Source: VFJQ01 sp044226525 (lineage in GTDB: Bacteria; Verrucomicrobiota; Verrucomicrobiia; Chthoniobacterales; Chthoniobacteraceae). From it: a stretch of 64,000 bases of DNA. The notes beneath the pieces are model-generated. The model did not search any database. It had not been told where the DNA came from and worked only from the letters and a program-made list of their open reading frames with translations. Positions 25,264 through 35,400 of this stretch are shown piece by piece (positions within the stretch are counted from its first letter, which is position 1; the number at the start of each line of letters is the position of its first letter). The stretch spans positions 124,001 through 188,000 of the forward strand of contig JBGAGV010000014.1 of the NCBI GenBank assembly GCA_044226525.1. The letters run 5' to 3'. Position numbers and translations under genes: made by a program.

Positions 25264-27195
25264 TCAGAAATCCCAGCGCTTCCTTCCGCCCGCACCCTGG
25301 AGTTCGACCCAGTCGAGTTCGACCGGTTCGATCTGCACGGGGAAATAAAGCCGCAGGATGCCGAGCGCGCCTTGGGCGGGGATCGCGACGCTCACTTCCT
25401 GCCAGTCGCCGCCGGGCGCGATCTCGTATCGGGCGGACTGCGGCTTGGCGCGTTTTTGGTCGGGACTCGTCGGGAGCCACTCGATCTGCGCCTGTCCAGC
25501 GCGCGGAGTGCGCAGGCGGAACTTGATCGTGGCCGGGCCGTTCACACCGGCACCGACGCCGAGGAAGGGATCTTTCTTCGTCGGCATGACCTGCACGATG
25601 CCGTCCTTCACTGTGTAAGTGACGCCGCGCGCTTTCCAGCCTTGCAGGCCGGGAAATTCATCGTCGGTCGCTTTGCCTTTGGCGGTGGTGACGACCTGGC
25701 CGTAGTTCGGATTGCGCACGGGAACGACCGCGTCGGTCGCCTTGAGAAAGCCGCCGATGAGCCGGTTCATCTCGCGCACCAGAGCCGGTTTCTCTGCGGC
25801 GAGATTGCGTGTTTCGCCGACGTCGTCCTTCAAGTTGTAGAGCTCGAAGCGGTCGCTGCCGTCCTCGTTGTCGGCGTAGAAGCGGATCAATTTCCAATCG
25901 CCTTGACGCACAGACGTGCCGGGCAACATGCCAGGGATGCTCACGGCCTGGTTTGGCGTGCCGTGCGGGAAATGGCAGAAGACGCGATCGCGCGGCGACG
26001 CTTCGCCGAGCAGCGTGCGCGATTGGTCGAAGCCGTCGAGCTTCACGTCGGCGTGCGGTTTCAGGCCCGTCATCGCGAGCAGCGTGGGATAAAAGTCGGT
26101 GCTCTGGAAGAGCGCGTCGTTGCTCGTGCCGGGCCTGGTTTTGCCGGGCCACACGATGATGCACGGTTCGCGCGTGCCGCCTTCGTAGAGCGATGCCTTG
26201 CCCGCGCGCAGCGGCGCATTGCTCGTGGCCGGTTCTTTCTCGTAACCGTCCGGATCGGTCACCTTTGGCGGGTAAGCCCAGCCGCCGTTGTCGCTGAAGA
26301 AGACGATGATCGTATTGTCCGCCACGCCCGCGTCGTCGATCGCCTGGAGCAGGTTGCCGACGCCATCGTCGAGGCTGCGCACCATGCCGGCGTAGAGCGG
26401 ATTGTGCTGCGGATTTTTCGGGTCGGCCTTTTTCCGGAAGTAATCGATGTAGTCGCGCCGCGCATTCCACGGCGAGTGCACCGAATAAGCCCAGTAGTTC
26501 ACGAAAAACGGCCCGCTCTTGTGCTCGCGGATGAACTTCGCCGCTTCCTCCGACATGTGATTTTCGATGTGCGTGCCGTCCGGCGCGGAGATGCCTTTGT
26601 CGTTGATGAATTTCCACGGCGCGAGATACCCACCGCCGGGGCCCGGGGCGCGCGGCGTGTGCGGCCAGTCGAGGTCGAAGCCCTGATCCTTCGGCTCGTA
26701 ACGATCTCCCGGCGCGAGGTTGTGGCCGAGGTGCCACTTGCCGAAATGCGCGGTGGCGTAGCCGGCCTCGTGCAGCGTCTCCGCGAGGGTGAAGTAGTCG
26801 GACTTCAGCCGCGTGACGCTGTCGGCATTGACCGCGCGCTGCTGCGGGGTGGGATTGGCGACGAGCTTCTTTTCGAGGTTCACGCGCAGCTCGTGGCACG
26901 ACGGCGTGGTGATGCCCGAGCGCGCCGGATAAATCCCCGCGAGGATGCTGCTGCGCGTGGGTGAACAAAGCGGGCTGGCCGCATACGCCTGCGTGAACTT
27001 CACGCCGCGCGCCGCCAGCCGGTCGATATTCGGCGTCTCGTGAAAGGTGCTGCCGAAGCAGCCCACATCGTGCGCGCCGAGGTCATCGCAGAGGATGAAG
27101 ACGACATTGGGCCGCGCCGGAGGCGGGACGGAAAGAGCGCGCGACCCGAAGGCCGAAGCGGCGAGTGCGGCAGCGAGGAGGAGTGGTTTCATCAT
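25264..27195 (-). CDS. Secreted arylsulfatase-type sulfatase (formylglycine Cys type)
   Basis: 643 residues with signal peptide (MMKPLLLAAALAASAFGSRA). VVFILCDDLG supplies the calcium-binding Asp pair (D37, D38). C77-S-P-T-R begins the sulfatase signature, so C77 should be converted to formylglycine. FGKWHLG and SDNGG are further conserved active-site segments. A C-terminal beta-sandwich-like region (about 520-640) extends beyond the catalytic domain. The enzyme removes sulfate esters, probably from polysaccharide. No formylglycine-generating enzyme gene is in the window. Either of the two adjacent ATGs (27195, 27192) could be used. Confidence 0.93.
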   Translation of the reverse strand: MMKPLLLAAALAASAFGSRALSVPPPARPNVVFILCDDLGAHDVGCFGSTFHETPNIDRLAARGVKFTQAYAASPLCSPTRSSILAGIYPARSGITTPSCHELRVNLEKKLVANPTPQQRAVNADSVTRLKSDYFTLAETLHEAGYATAHFGKWHLGHNLAPGDRYEPKDQGFDLDWPHTPRAPGPGGGYLAPWKFINDKGISAPDGTHIENHMSEEAAKFIREHKSGPFFVNYWAYSVHSPWNARRDYIDYFRKKADPKNPQHNPLYAGMVRSLDDGVGNLLQAIDDAGVADNTIIVFFSDNGGWAYPPKVTDPDGYEKEPATSNAPLRAGKASLYEGGTREPCIIVWPGKTRPGTSNDALFQSTDFYPTLLAMTGLKPHADVKLDGFDQSRTLLGEASPRDRVFCHFPHGTPNQAVSIPGMLPGTSVRQGDWKLIRFYADNEDGSDRFELYNLKDDVGETRNLAAEKPALVREMNRLIGGFLKATDAVVPVRNPNYGQVVTTAKGKATDDEFPGLQGWKARGVTYTVKDGIVQVMPTKKDPFLGVGAGVNGPATIKFRLRTPRAGQAQIEWLPTSPDQKRAKPQSARYEIAPGGDWQEVSVAIPAQGALGILRLYFPVQIEPVELDWVELQGAGGRKRWDF

Positions 27196-27332
27196 GGGAA
27201 GTTCACCGCCCCACGTCGCCGGGCCAGACGCCCACGCCGACGCTCGGACGGTGCAAGGGAGCCGCAGAACTGACGCGTTCCGCCCCCACGATCAACGCTC
27301 TTCTCACCCTCCGCCCCAATTTCGCCCCCCAA

Positions 27333-27545
27333 AACGCCCTGCCGCCTCCCGGAAACTGCGCCCCGCCTCCCGGAAACGCCCCATTTCGTCCAGCCAACGA
27401 GGCGTTTCCTCCCGGCGAAGAGGCGTTTCCTCCAGCCGAGGAGGCATTTCCTCCCGGCGAGGAGGCGTTTACGGTCGGCGAAGAGGCGTTTCCGGTCGGC
27501 AAAAGTCTTCCGCCGGTTGGCGAAGAGGCGGTGCCGCCGCGTTTT
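27333..27545. repeat. 21-bp tandem repeat array (about 10 degenerate units)
   Basis: Units share the form rAnGmGGCGTTTCCTCCCGGC. The five best-matched units are at 27399-27419, 27420-27440, 27441-27461, 27462-27482 and 27483-27503, with more degenerate units on both sides. Because 21 is a multiple of three, every frame crossing it is open: the plus frame reads (E-E-A-F-P-P-G)n and a minus frame reads (G-G-N-A-S-S-P)n. It lies between the kinase stop and the sulfatase start. I cannot show that it is translated. Confidence 0.8.
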
Positions 27546-27556
27546 ACAGGAGGCGT

Positions 27557-29296
27557 TCAGGCTTTCTGGGCTGTGGTGGAGGCGTTGGGGCGGTGCGGTC
27601 GGGTGCCATAAAACCACGCGGTGGCGATGGCTGCGCTGCCGATGGCTTGGCTGGTGGACCAGAGCACCCAGCTATCGAGCCTTTGCAGGAAAACAAAGTT
27701 CAGCGGGATCGCCTCGATGATTAACTGGAGGAGCAGAATCGCTGCAGTAACGGCGGCCGGTATCCGCCAGCGTGTGCGCACTTTCCAGAGCGCGGCGCCT
27801 TGTATTGTGCTGACGAGCAAGGCCAGCACCAAGCCCAACGATAATAGACCCGCGCGGTTTGAAGGGTCAAAAAAGTCCCCCCGGCGCCAGTGTGTGGGAA
27901 TGCTCCAGAGCCTCTCGGCAAAAAATTGCATCCAGCCGACCGAAGCGGCCAGCCAGCCCAAGGCCCCCCACCAGCGCGGACGAAGGAGGAGGATGGGCAA
28001 CCAAGAAATCGTGAAGCCGCTCGCGAGAGAGGCAATCGTGAGCGCATCGCCCACTTTCCACGTGTTGAGAAGGCCACCTGCATCGGATGCTGCGGCGGCG
28101 ATGTGGGTGTCAGGCTTGGGAGGTAGAAAAGGGGCGCGGAAGCCGCAGATCCAGCCGAGCGCCATCCACATCAGGCCGCTCCCGGCGCTCCACACGAGCA
28201 CGGCCAGCCAGCGGCGGCTCAGGATCGGGCGCAGCCACGGCCAGCCGGAGCTGTCGTCGCTGGGAATCGGAGGCGCCGGCAGGGTGCCTTTGAGCGTTTG
28301 GTCGTCGGCGACGGGCGGGGCAGGGGTCGGGGAAGGCGCTGGGACGGGCCTGGGCTTTGGTGCAGGCGGGGGCTCGGGGCGAGGCGCTTTCCTTTCCAAT
28401 GAGGCGAGCACTTCCCCTGCGCTCGGCAGCCGCTGCTCGGCGGTCTTGGCGAGGAGGGCGGCGACGACTTGCTCCCACTCGGCGGGGACGGGGGCGTCGA
28501 GGCTTTCGAGTTCGCGGCGGCGCTCGGTCAGCGAAGTCGGGGGCAGGCTCAGGGCGGCGGCGGCGACGTTGCCGGAATAGAAGGGGGGCTTGCCGGTGAG
28601 CAGTTCGTAGAGCGTCGCGCCGAGGGCATAGAGGTCGTCGCTCGGCGCAGGCGGGAAGCCCTGCCATTGCTCGGGGCTCATGTAGAGCGGGGTGCCGCTG
28701 ACTTTCCCGGCGGTGAGGCGTGTGGCGCTCTCGTGCAGGGCGGCGGAGATGCCGAAGTCGGCGATTTTCAGGCCGCCGTGGGCGTCGAGGAGGAGGTTGG
28801 CGGGCTTGAGGTCGCGGTGGACGACGCGGGCGGTGCGGTGCGCGTAGTCGAGGGCGTCGCAGAGCTGGCGGGTCCACTCGCGGATTTCCTCGGGCTCGAA
28901 CCAGCCGTGCTCGGTCTTCGCGCGGCGGGCGGCGAGGCTGCCGCCGGCGGCGACTTCCATGGTGATGCCGGCGACGCCGCGCGCCGGGTCTTCCACGAGG
29001 TCGTGCACGCGGATGATGTGGTGATGCGTGAGCTGGCGGGTGCGGCGCAGTTCGCGCTTGAGGTCGTGCAGCGAGGCTTCGTCGTGGGCGATGATTTCGG
29101 AGAGGAACTTGAAGGCGACCTCGTCGCCGAGGCTTTCGTCCTTGGCGAGCCAGACGACGCCCATGCCGCCTTTGCCGAGCGGGCGCACGAGCCGGAACCG
29201 ACCGGCGATCAGTTGCCCGACATCGAGGGCGCGCAGGGTGGCATCCGGCGGACCCGGAGTGCTGTCGCCGAGGGGCGTGCGGAAGTCGTCACTCAT
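27557..29296 (-). CDS. Membrane-anchored Hanks-type Ser/Thr protein kinase
   Basis: 579 residues. Kinase domain at about 33-300: glycine loop LGKGGMGVVWLAK, catalytic Lys in VAFKFL, catalytic loop HRDLKPANLLLD, DFGIS, and SGTPLYMSPEQW. A Pro-rich linker (about 310-345) follows, then four to five hydrophobic helices (LAVLVWSAGSGLMWMALGWI, ITISW-type, LGLVLALLVSTIQGAALW, VTAAILLLQLIIEAIPLNFV). No PASTA or other sensor domain is present, so the membrane part may sense by itself. It is transcribed divergently from the giant gene at 29439. Confidence 0.95.
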   Translation of the reverse strand: MSDDFRTPLGDSTPGPPDATLRALDVGQLIAGRFRLVRPLGKGGMGVVWLAKDESLGDEVAFKFLSEIIAHDEASLHDLKRELRRTRQLTHHHIIRVHDLVEDPARGVAGITMEVAAGGSLAARRAKTEHGWFEPEEIREWTRQLCDALDYAHRTARVVHRDLKPANLLLDAHGGLKIADFGISAALHESATRLTAGKVSGTPLYMSPEQWQGFPPAPSDDLYALGATLYELLTGKPPFYSGNVAAAALSLPPTSLTERRRELESLDAPVPAEWEQVVAALLAKTAEQRLPSAGEVLASLERKAPRPEPPPAPKPRPVPAPSPTPAPPVADDQTLKGTLPAPPIPSDDSSGWPWLRPILSRRWLAVLVWSAGSGLMWMALGWICGFRAPFLPPKPDTHIAAAASDAGGLLNTWKVGDALTIASLASGFTISWLPILLLRPRWWGALGWLAASVGWMQFFAERLWSIPTHWRRGDFFDPSNRAGLLSLGLVLALLVSTIQGAALWKVRTRWRIPAAVTAAILLLQLIIEAIPLNFVFLQRLDSWVLWSTSQAIGSAAIATAWFYGTRPHRPNASTTAQKA

Positions 29297-29438
29297 CGTG
29301 AGGTGGGACGTTGGGGGAGAAGGGTCGGGAAAGGCGAGCGGATTTCGCGGGGCGACGTGGCGGCTGCGAGAACCGGAGCAAAGTCGGGGAAGTAGCCGAT
29401 TGACGACACCGGCTCACCTCCTACTCTCCGGTCGTTTT

Positions 29439-32400
29439 ATGCGTGTATCCCTTACCCTGCGGGCATGGCTGTGGGCTGTGCTGACTTCGATTGTGTCCGT
29501 TTGTGCCGCGGTGGCGGCGGAGCCGGGCGCGGGCGAGTGGACGATGTTTGGCAATGGGCCGGGACACACCGGGTATTATCCGAAGACGATCGGCGCGGAA
29601 CCGTTTGCGGCGGGGTGGTCGAAGACGTTCTCGACGGCGATCAATCAGGTGGCCGTCTCGGGCGACACGATCTACGCGACGACGAACGGGTATTTCAACG
29701 GGGGGATGCGCGCGTTTGCGATGAAGGTATCGGATGGCAGCGAGAAGTGGAGTTATCCGCTCGCCGATGCGTATTCGGTGAATCCGCCGGCGTATGCGAA
29801 TGGGCGGGTGTATTTCCAGCGGGGGAATCATGGCAGCGACACGCACCTGTGGTGTCTCGATGCGGCGGCGGGCACGCTGAAGTGGGCGGCACCGCACGCG
29901 GCGCAGTGGGAGCGGTATCAGGCGCCGACGATCGCGGATGGCGGGGTGTTTGTGAACGGCGGTTATTACGGCGGGATGTATGGCTTCGACGCGACGACCG
30001 GGGCGCAGCGGTTCTTCACGCCGCGCGCTCAGGAGGATGGCTGGACACCGGCGTATGCGAATGGCGTCGTGTATTCGTGCGTGAGCGGACAATTCCTCGC
30101 GACCGATCCGACGACCGGCTCGCAGCTCTGGGCGCGCGATCTCACGACCACCACGTCCGGCCCGAACCAGTATTCCTATTGGTATGACGGCGACGTGCCG
30201 GTGGTGGCCGATGGCAAGGCGGTGATCGTCGGGGGCTCCCGCATCGTGGTGCTCAACGTGGCGAACCGCACGCAGCTCTGGACGAAGGCGGGGAACTATC
30301 GCGGCACGCCCGCGCTCGCCGACGGGGTCGTGTATGTCTTCCTCGATCAGGAGGTGAAAGCCTACGACGTGACGAACGGGACGTTGCTCGGCACTTACAC
30401 CGGGCTCGGATCGAGCGGCACGCTCGTCGATCAACCGCTCGTCACCAAGGATCTGTTGCTGGTCTCCGATGGCGCGCAGACGTTTGTCTTCGACCGCGCC
30501 ACCTTTACCAAGCGGCAGACGCTGAATGCGGGCGGGCACCTCACCTACGCGTGCGGGAATCTCTACGTTGCAACGGAGATGTGGGGGACGACGAACTCGC
30601 TCTCGCTTTTCACCGTCACGCCCACGGAAGCCGATCCACCGACCGCCTCGCTGCCGACGCCGGAACCGCCGCAGCCGCGCCCAAATCCGAGCCGCCCGCT
30701 CGGAACGACGACGGTCGCGTGGGTCGATACGGTGAAGGTCGGCGGAGTCGCTTATTTCCTCTTCGACAATCCGGCGAAGATCGAGCGTTACGAACTGGCG
30801 AGCGGCACGTGGCTGGCGCCGATCTCGCTGCCGGACGGTCCGCGAGGGCTGGCGGTTTCGGCTTCGGGCATCTACGTCACCTTTGGCACGAGTGTGTCCC
30901 GCTTCTCGCTCGACGGGGCCACGGAGACACCGCTCGTCACGCTGGCGACGCCGACGCAGCGCATCTTCGAGCGCAACGGCCGCCTGTATCTCGCCGATCA
31001 ATCCGGCGCCGCCTTCACCGCCGTCGATGGCACCACGGGCGCGATTCTTGGGATGAAGAACTACTTCTACTCCCAGACCGGCATGGTGCTCGCGCCGGGG
31101 AGGGGAGCGATCTATGCCCGCAACACGGGCGTCTCGCCCGCGGATATCATGATGGTGTCGATCAATGAAGACGGATCGCTCGGTGCTCAAATCGACAGTC
31201 CGCAGCACGGCAGTTACCCGAATGCCACGCGCGTGTTCATTTTCCCCGGCGAAGGGCGCGTCGTGGACGATGCGGGGATTGTCTATTCGGCTGCCGACCT
31301 GAGCTACCTCGGCAGCTTTGGTGGCGGGTTCCTCGATCTCGATTTCGCGGGCGATTCGCCGATCGTGTTGCGCGGCGGGGATACGCTCGTGGGTTTCTCG
31401 CCGACCTTTGGCGAGACCGGTCGGAAGACGATCGCCGCCAATCAGCTTCGCCTCTACGTCGCCGCGGGTTTTGCCCACAGCTTCGCGCAGAGCAATGGGC
31501 GTGGGGTAGCGGCCATGCAGACGATCCTCGACGAACTGCGCCCGGTCGATCCCGGCACCGGCATCGATCCGACGAATCTGACCTACACGCCCGATGCGGT
31601 GGAGTTCGGTGGCGGGACGGTCTTCCTGCTCAGCAAGCTGCACCAATCCGTCTTTCGCTGGTCGGTGGTGTCGAAGAAATACCTGCCCACCATCAAGCTC
31701 GCAGCGGTGCCGCAGTTCATGGCCTACTCGACCGACCTGAACCGGCTTTACCTCGCCTACACCGGCGGACGCATCGGCAAAGTCGAGCTGGCGAATGGCA
31801 CCGCGGAGGCGAGTTTTACCAATCTGCCCGCGACTGCGCGCGGACTTACCGCGGCGGGCCAGTTCCTCTTCGCCGATGACGAAAGCGGCGCATGGGATTC
31901 GCACTACACCTTCGCGCCCGACGGAACGAAGATCAGCGCCGTCGAGTGGAACTATTACTCGCGCGGTTATACGTGGTCGGCAGCGAATCGCCGCATGTAT
32001 TTCCTCCGCGACGATACCAGTCCAAACGATCTGCTCTGGGAGCAGATCGATACCGAGGGCAAGATCGGCACGAAACAGGACTCGCCCTACCACGGTGACT
32101 ACGGGGTGAATCATCCCATCCGCGTGGCACCGGACGGCTCGATCGTTTTGCTCGGCAATGGCGACGTTTACGACGCGCTCACGCTGGAGCGAAAGGGTGC
32201 GCTGCCCGTCCCGGTGCCACCGAGCGGCGGCTATCCCTATTACACCTCGCTGCCGTCCGTGATCGATGCAGGCTGGATCGGTAGTGATCTGTTCAGCATC
32301 CGGGCAACCTACGCCGCGGGTGCGACCACGCCAAATGGCGCCGCCATTCAAAAATGGAATACCTTTCGTCAGCAACTCGGCATCGAACTGATCGAAGGAA

Positions 32401-35400
32401 CGCCCCTGCGTCTTTTCCCGCTCAGCGACTCGCTGCTCGCGGTGGCGCTCGTTTCTGGTCAGCCTGTCTTCACCTTCCACGACCCGGCTCTCGGTGGCAC
32501 CGGCGGAGGAAATGGGCCTTTCATCACCCGGGCGAATCCAAGCCGCACCCTCGGACAGACCAGCACCGCGTGGCTCGATGCGACGCGCTTCGGTTCGGTG
32601 ACCTATTTCCTTTTTGCCTCGCCTGCGAAGATCGAACGCTACGACCTGAGCACGGGCACATGGCTTGATCCCATCTCGCTGCCCGATGGACCGACGGCCT
32701 TTGGTGTGTCGGCGAGTGGCATCTGGGTCGCCTTCGGCGCCTCGTATTCCAAGTTCACTCTCGATGGCGCCACCGAGACGATTTATCCGACGGCAGGCGG
32801 CATGGTGAGCTGGATCTTCGAGGCCAATGGGAAACTCTATCTCATCACCTCCGGTGGTTATTCCGGGCAGACCTTCTCCGTCGTCGATGTAGCCAGTGGT
32901 CTCACGCTCGGCTGGAAGTCGTTCTTCTACTCGATGCGCGGCCTGAGCTTTGCCAAGGCGAAAGGCAAGATCTTCGGCCGCTCGTCCAACGTTTCGCCCT
33001 CGGACATCGTGCAGGTCACGCTCACCGCCGACGGGCTGGTGGACAGCCAGACCGACAGCCCAGCGCATGGCGATTATCCCGGTGCGAATCGCACCTTCCT
33101 GTTCCCGGGCGAAGGTCGCGTCGTCGATGATGCCGGCATCATCTATTCTACCGGCGATCTCAGTTACCTCGGCAGTTTCGCGGGCGCATTTCTCGATCTC
33201 GACTTCGCGGGTGAGTCGCCCGTCATGCTGCGCAACGGCAACACTCTCGTCGGTTTCTCCCCGGGCCTGATCGAGAGCGGACGAAAGACGATCGCCGCCA
33301 ATCAGCTTCGCCTCTATGTGTCGGACAGCATCGCGCATACTTTCGCCCTCGCGAATGGTCGTGGCGTCGTCGCCACGCAGACCGCGCTGGATGGACTCAA
33401 GCCCCCCACGCCCGGACCGGCCATCGATCCGACCAATCTGGCTTACACGCCCGACACGATCGAGTTTGGCAACGGCACCGTCTTCCTGCTGAGCAAGCTG
33501 CACCAGTCGATCTTCCGCTGGTCCGTCGTCACCCAAAGTTACCTGACGAGCATCAGCCTCACGGAGGTGCCGCAGCAGATGACTTACTGTGCGGCGCTGA
33601 ATCGGCTCTATCTCGCTTATACTGGCGGGCGAATCACGAAGATCGATCTCACCGACGGGACCGCCGAGCAGGGTTTTGCCAATCTCCCTCAAGGCTGCCA
33701 GGGGCTGGCTTCCGCAGGCGAATTCCTTTTCGCGGTGGATCCCAGCGGAGCGTGGAACACGCACTACACCTTCGCGTCCGATGGCACGAAAATCAGCGCG
33801 GTGGACTGGAATTACTACTCGCGCGGTTACACCTGGTCGGAGGCGAATCGCCGCATGTATTTCCTCCGCGACGATACCAGCCCGAACGACCTGCTTTGGG
33901 AACAGATCGATACCGAAGGCAAGCTCGGCCTGGAGAAGGACTCGCCTTATCATGGCGACTACGTGGTCACTCATCCCATCCGCGTGGCGCCGGACGGCTC
34001 GGTCGTCGTGCTGGGCAACGGCGACATTTACGACGCCATCTCCATGAACCGGCTCGGGGCGCTGCCGCTGCCTTCCGTGCCGAGCGAGTATTACTACTAC
34101 TCCAGCAACCCCGTGCTCACCGACGCCACCTGGGTCGGCAGCGATCTGTTCAGCATTCGGCCGACTTATCCCACCGGTTCGACCACGCCCAACGGTGGCG
34201 TGATTCAAAAGTGGAACACCTACCGTCAGGAGCAGGGGAGTATGATCACCGCCGGCGCACCGCTGCGGATGTTTGGCCTGACCGACAAGGTGCTCGCCAT
34301 CACGCTCTCCGGAGGCAAGCCGGTCTTTACGCTTTACGAGGCCTCCCTCGGCAGTGGCGGCGGCACCGGACCGCTCATCACGCGTCCGAACCCGTCCCGC
34401 ACCCTCGCTCCCACCGATGCCGATTGGATCGATGCGGAGCAGGCCGGAAACCTCGCTTACTTCCTCTTCGCATCCCCGGCGAAGATCGAGCGCTACGACA
34501 TGACCGCCAAGGTGTGGCTCGATCCCATCTCGCTTCCCGATGGGCCGACTCACCTCTCCGGCGCGGCTGACGGCATCTGGGTCAGCTTCGGCGCGATGCT
34601 CTCGAAGTTCACCCTCGATGGCACCACCGAGACGAGTTATCCCGCCGCCGGCGCGACGGTCAACTGGCTGCATGAGGACAGCGGCAAACTCTATCTCGCC
34701 ATCAGCCAATACGGCAGCGCCTCCAGTTCGATCTTCGACGCCATCGACATAACGACCGGCCTGAGCCTCGGCTGGAAATCGTTCTTCGATTCGATGATCG
34801 GCATCACCTTCGACACGGCGAAGCACAAGATCTTCGGCCGCTCGTCCGGTTACTCGCCTTCGGACATTCTCCAGATCACGCTGACGGCCGAGGGGCTCAT
34901 TGGGAACCAGTCCGACAGCCCCTATCATGGCGACTACCCCACCGCCTCGCGCACTTTTGTTTTCCCTGGCGGCGAACGGGTGGCCGACGATTCCGGGATG
35001 GTCTATTCGGCGACGAATCTCACTTACGCCGGAAGTCTGGGCGGGGCCTTCACCGATCTCGCGCTCGCGCCCGGAATTACCGTCACGCTTCGCAACGGCC
35101 TGCTGACCGCCTACGGAGTGAACCTGCTCGAGTATGGCCGGCACACGATTCCGTCCGGAGCCTTGCGCGCCTTCATTGGCGGCGACGACGTGGTGACTTT
35201 TGCCAAGGTGAACGGCCGGGGCGTAGTCGCGACGCACACGCCACTGACGGAGTTCGGCGATCCGCAGACGCCGGAGCCGATCGACGCGACGAATCTCGTC
35301 TATACGCCCGATGACATTCAGCAGGTCGGCGACACGATCTATCTCCTCGCCGGCGAGCATCGGATGGTCTTCCGCTGGTCCGTCTCGCAGTCGAAATATC

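Noticed and set aside
27165..27611. Plus-strand 148-codon frame through the 21-bp array
   Set aside because: It overlaps the sulfatase start antisense, and the array is open in several frames, so openness is not evidence. Reported only as a repeat.
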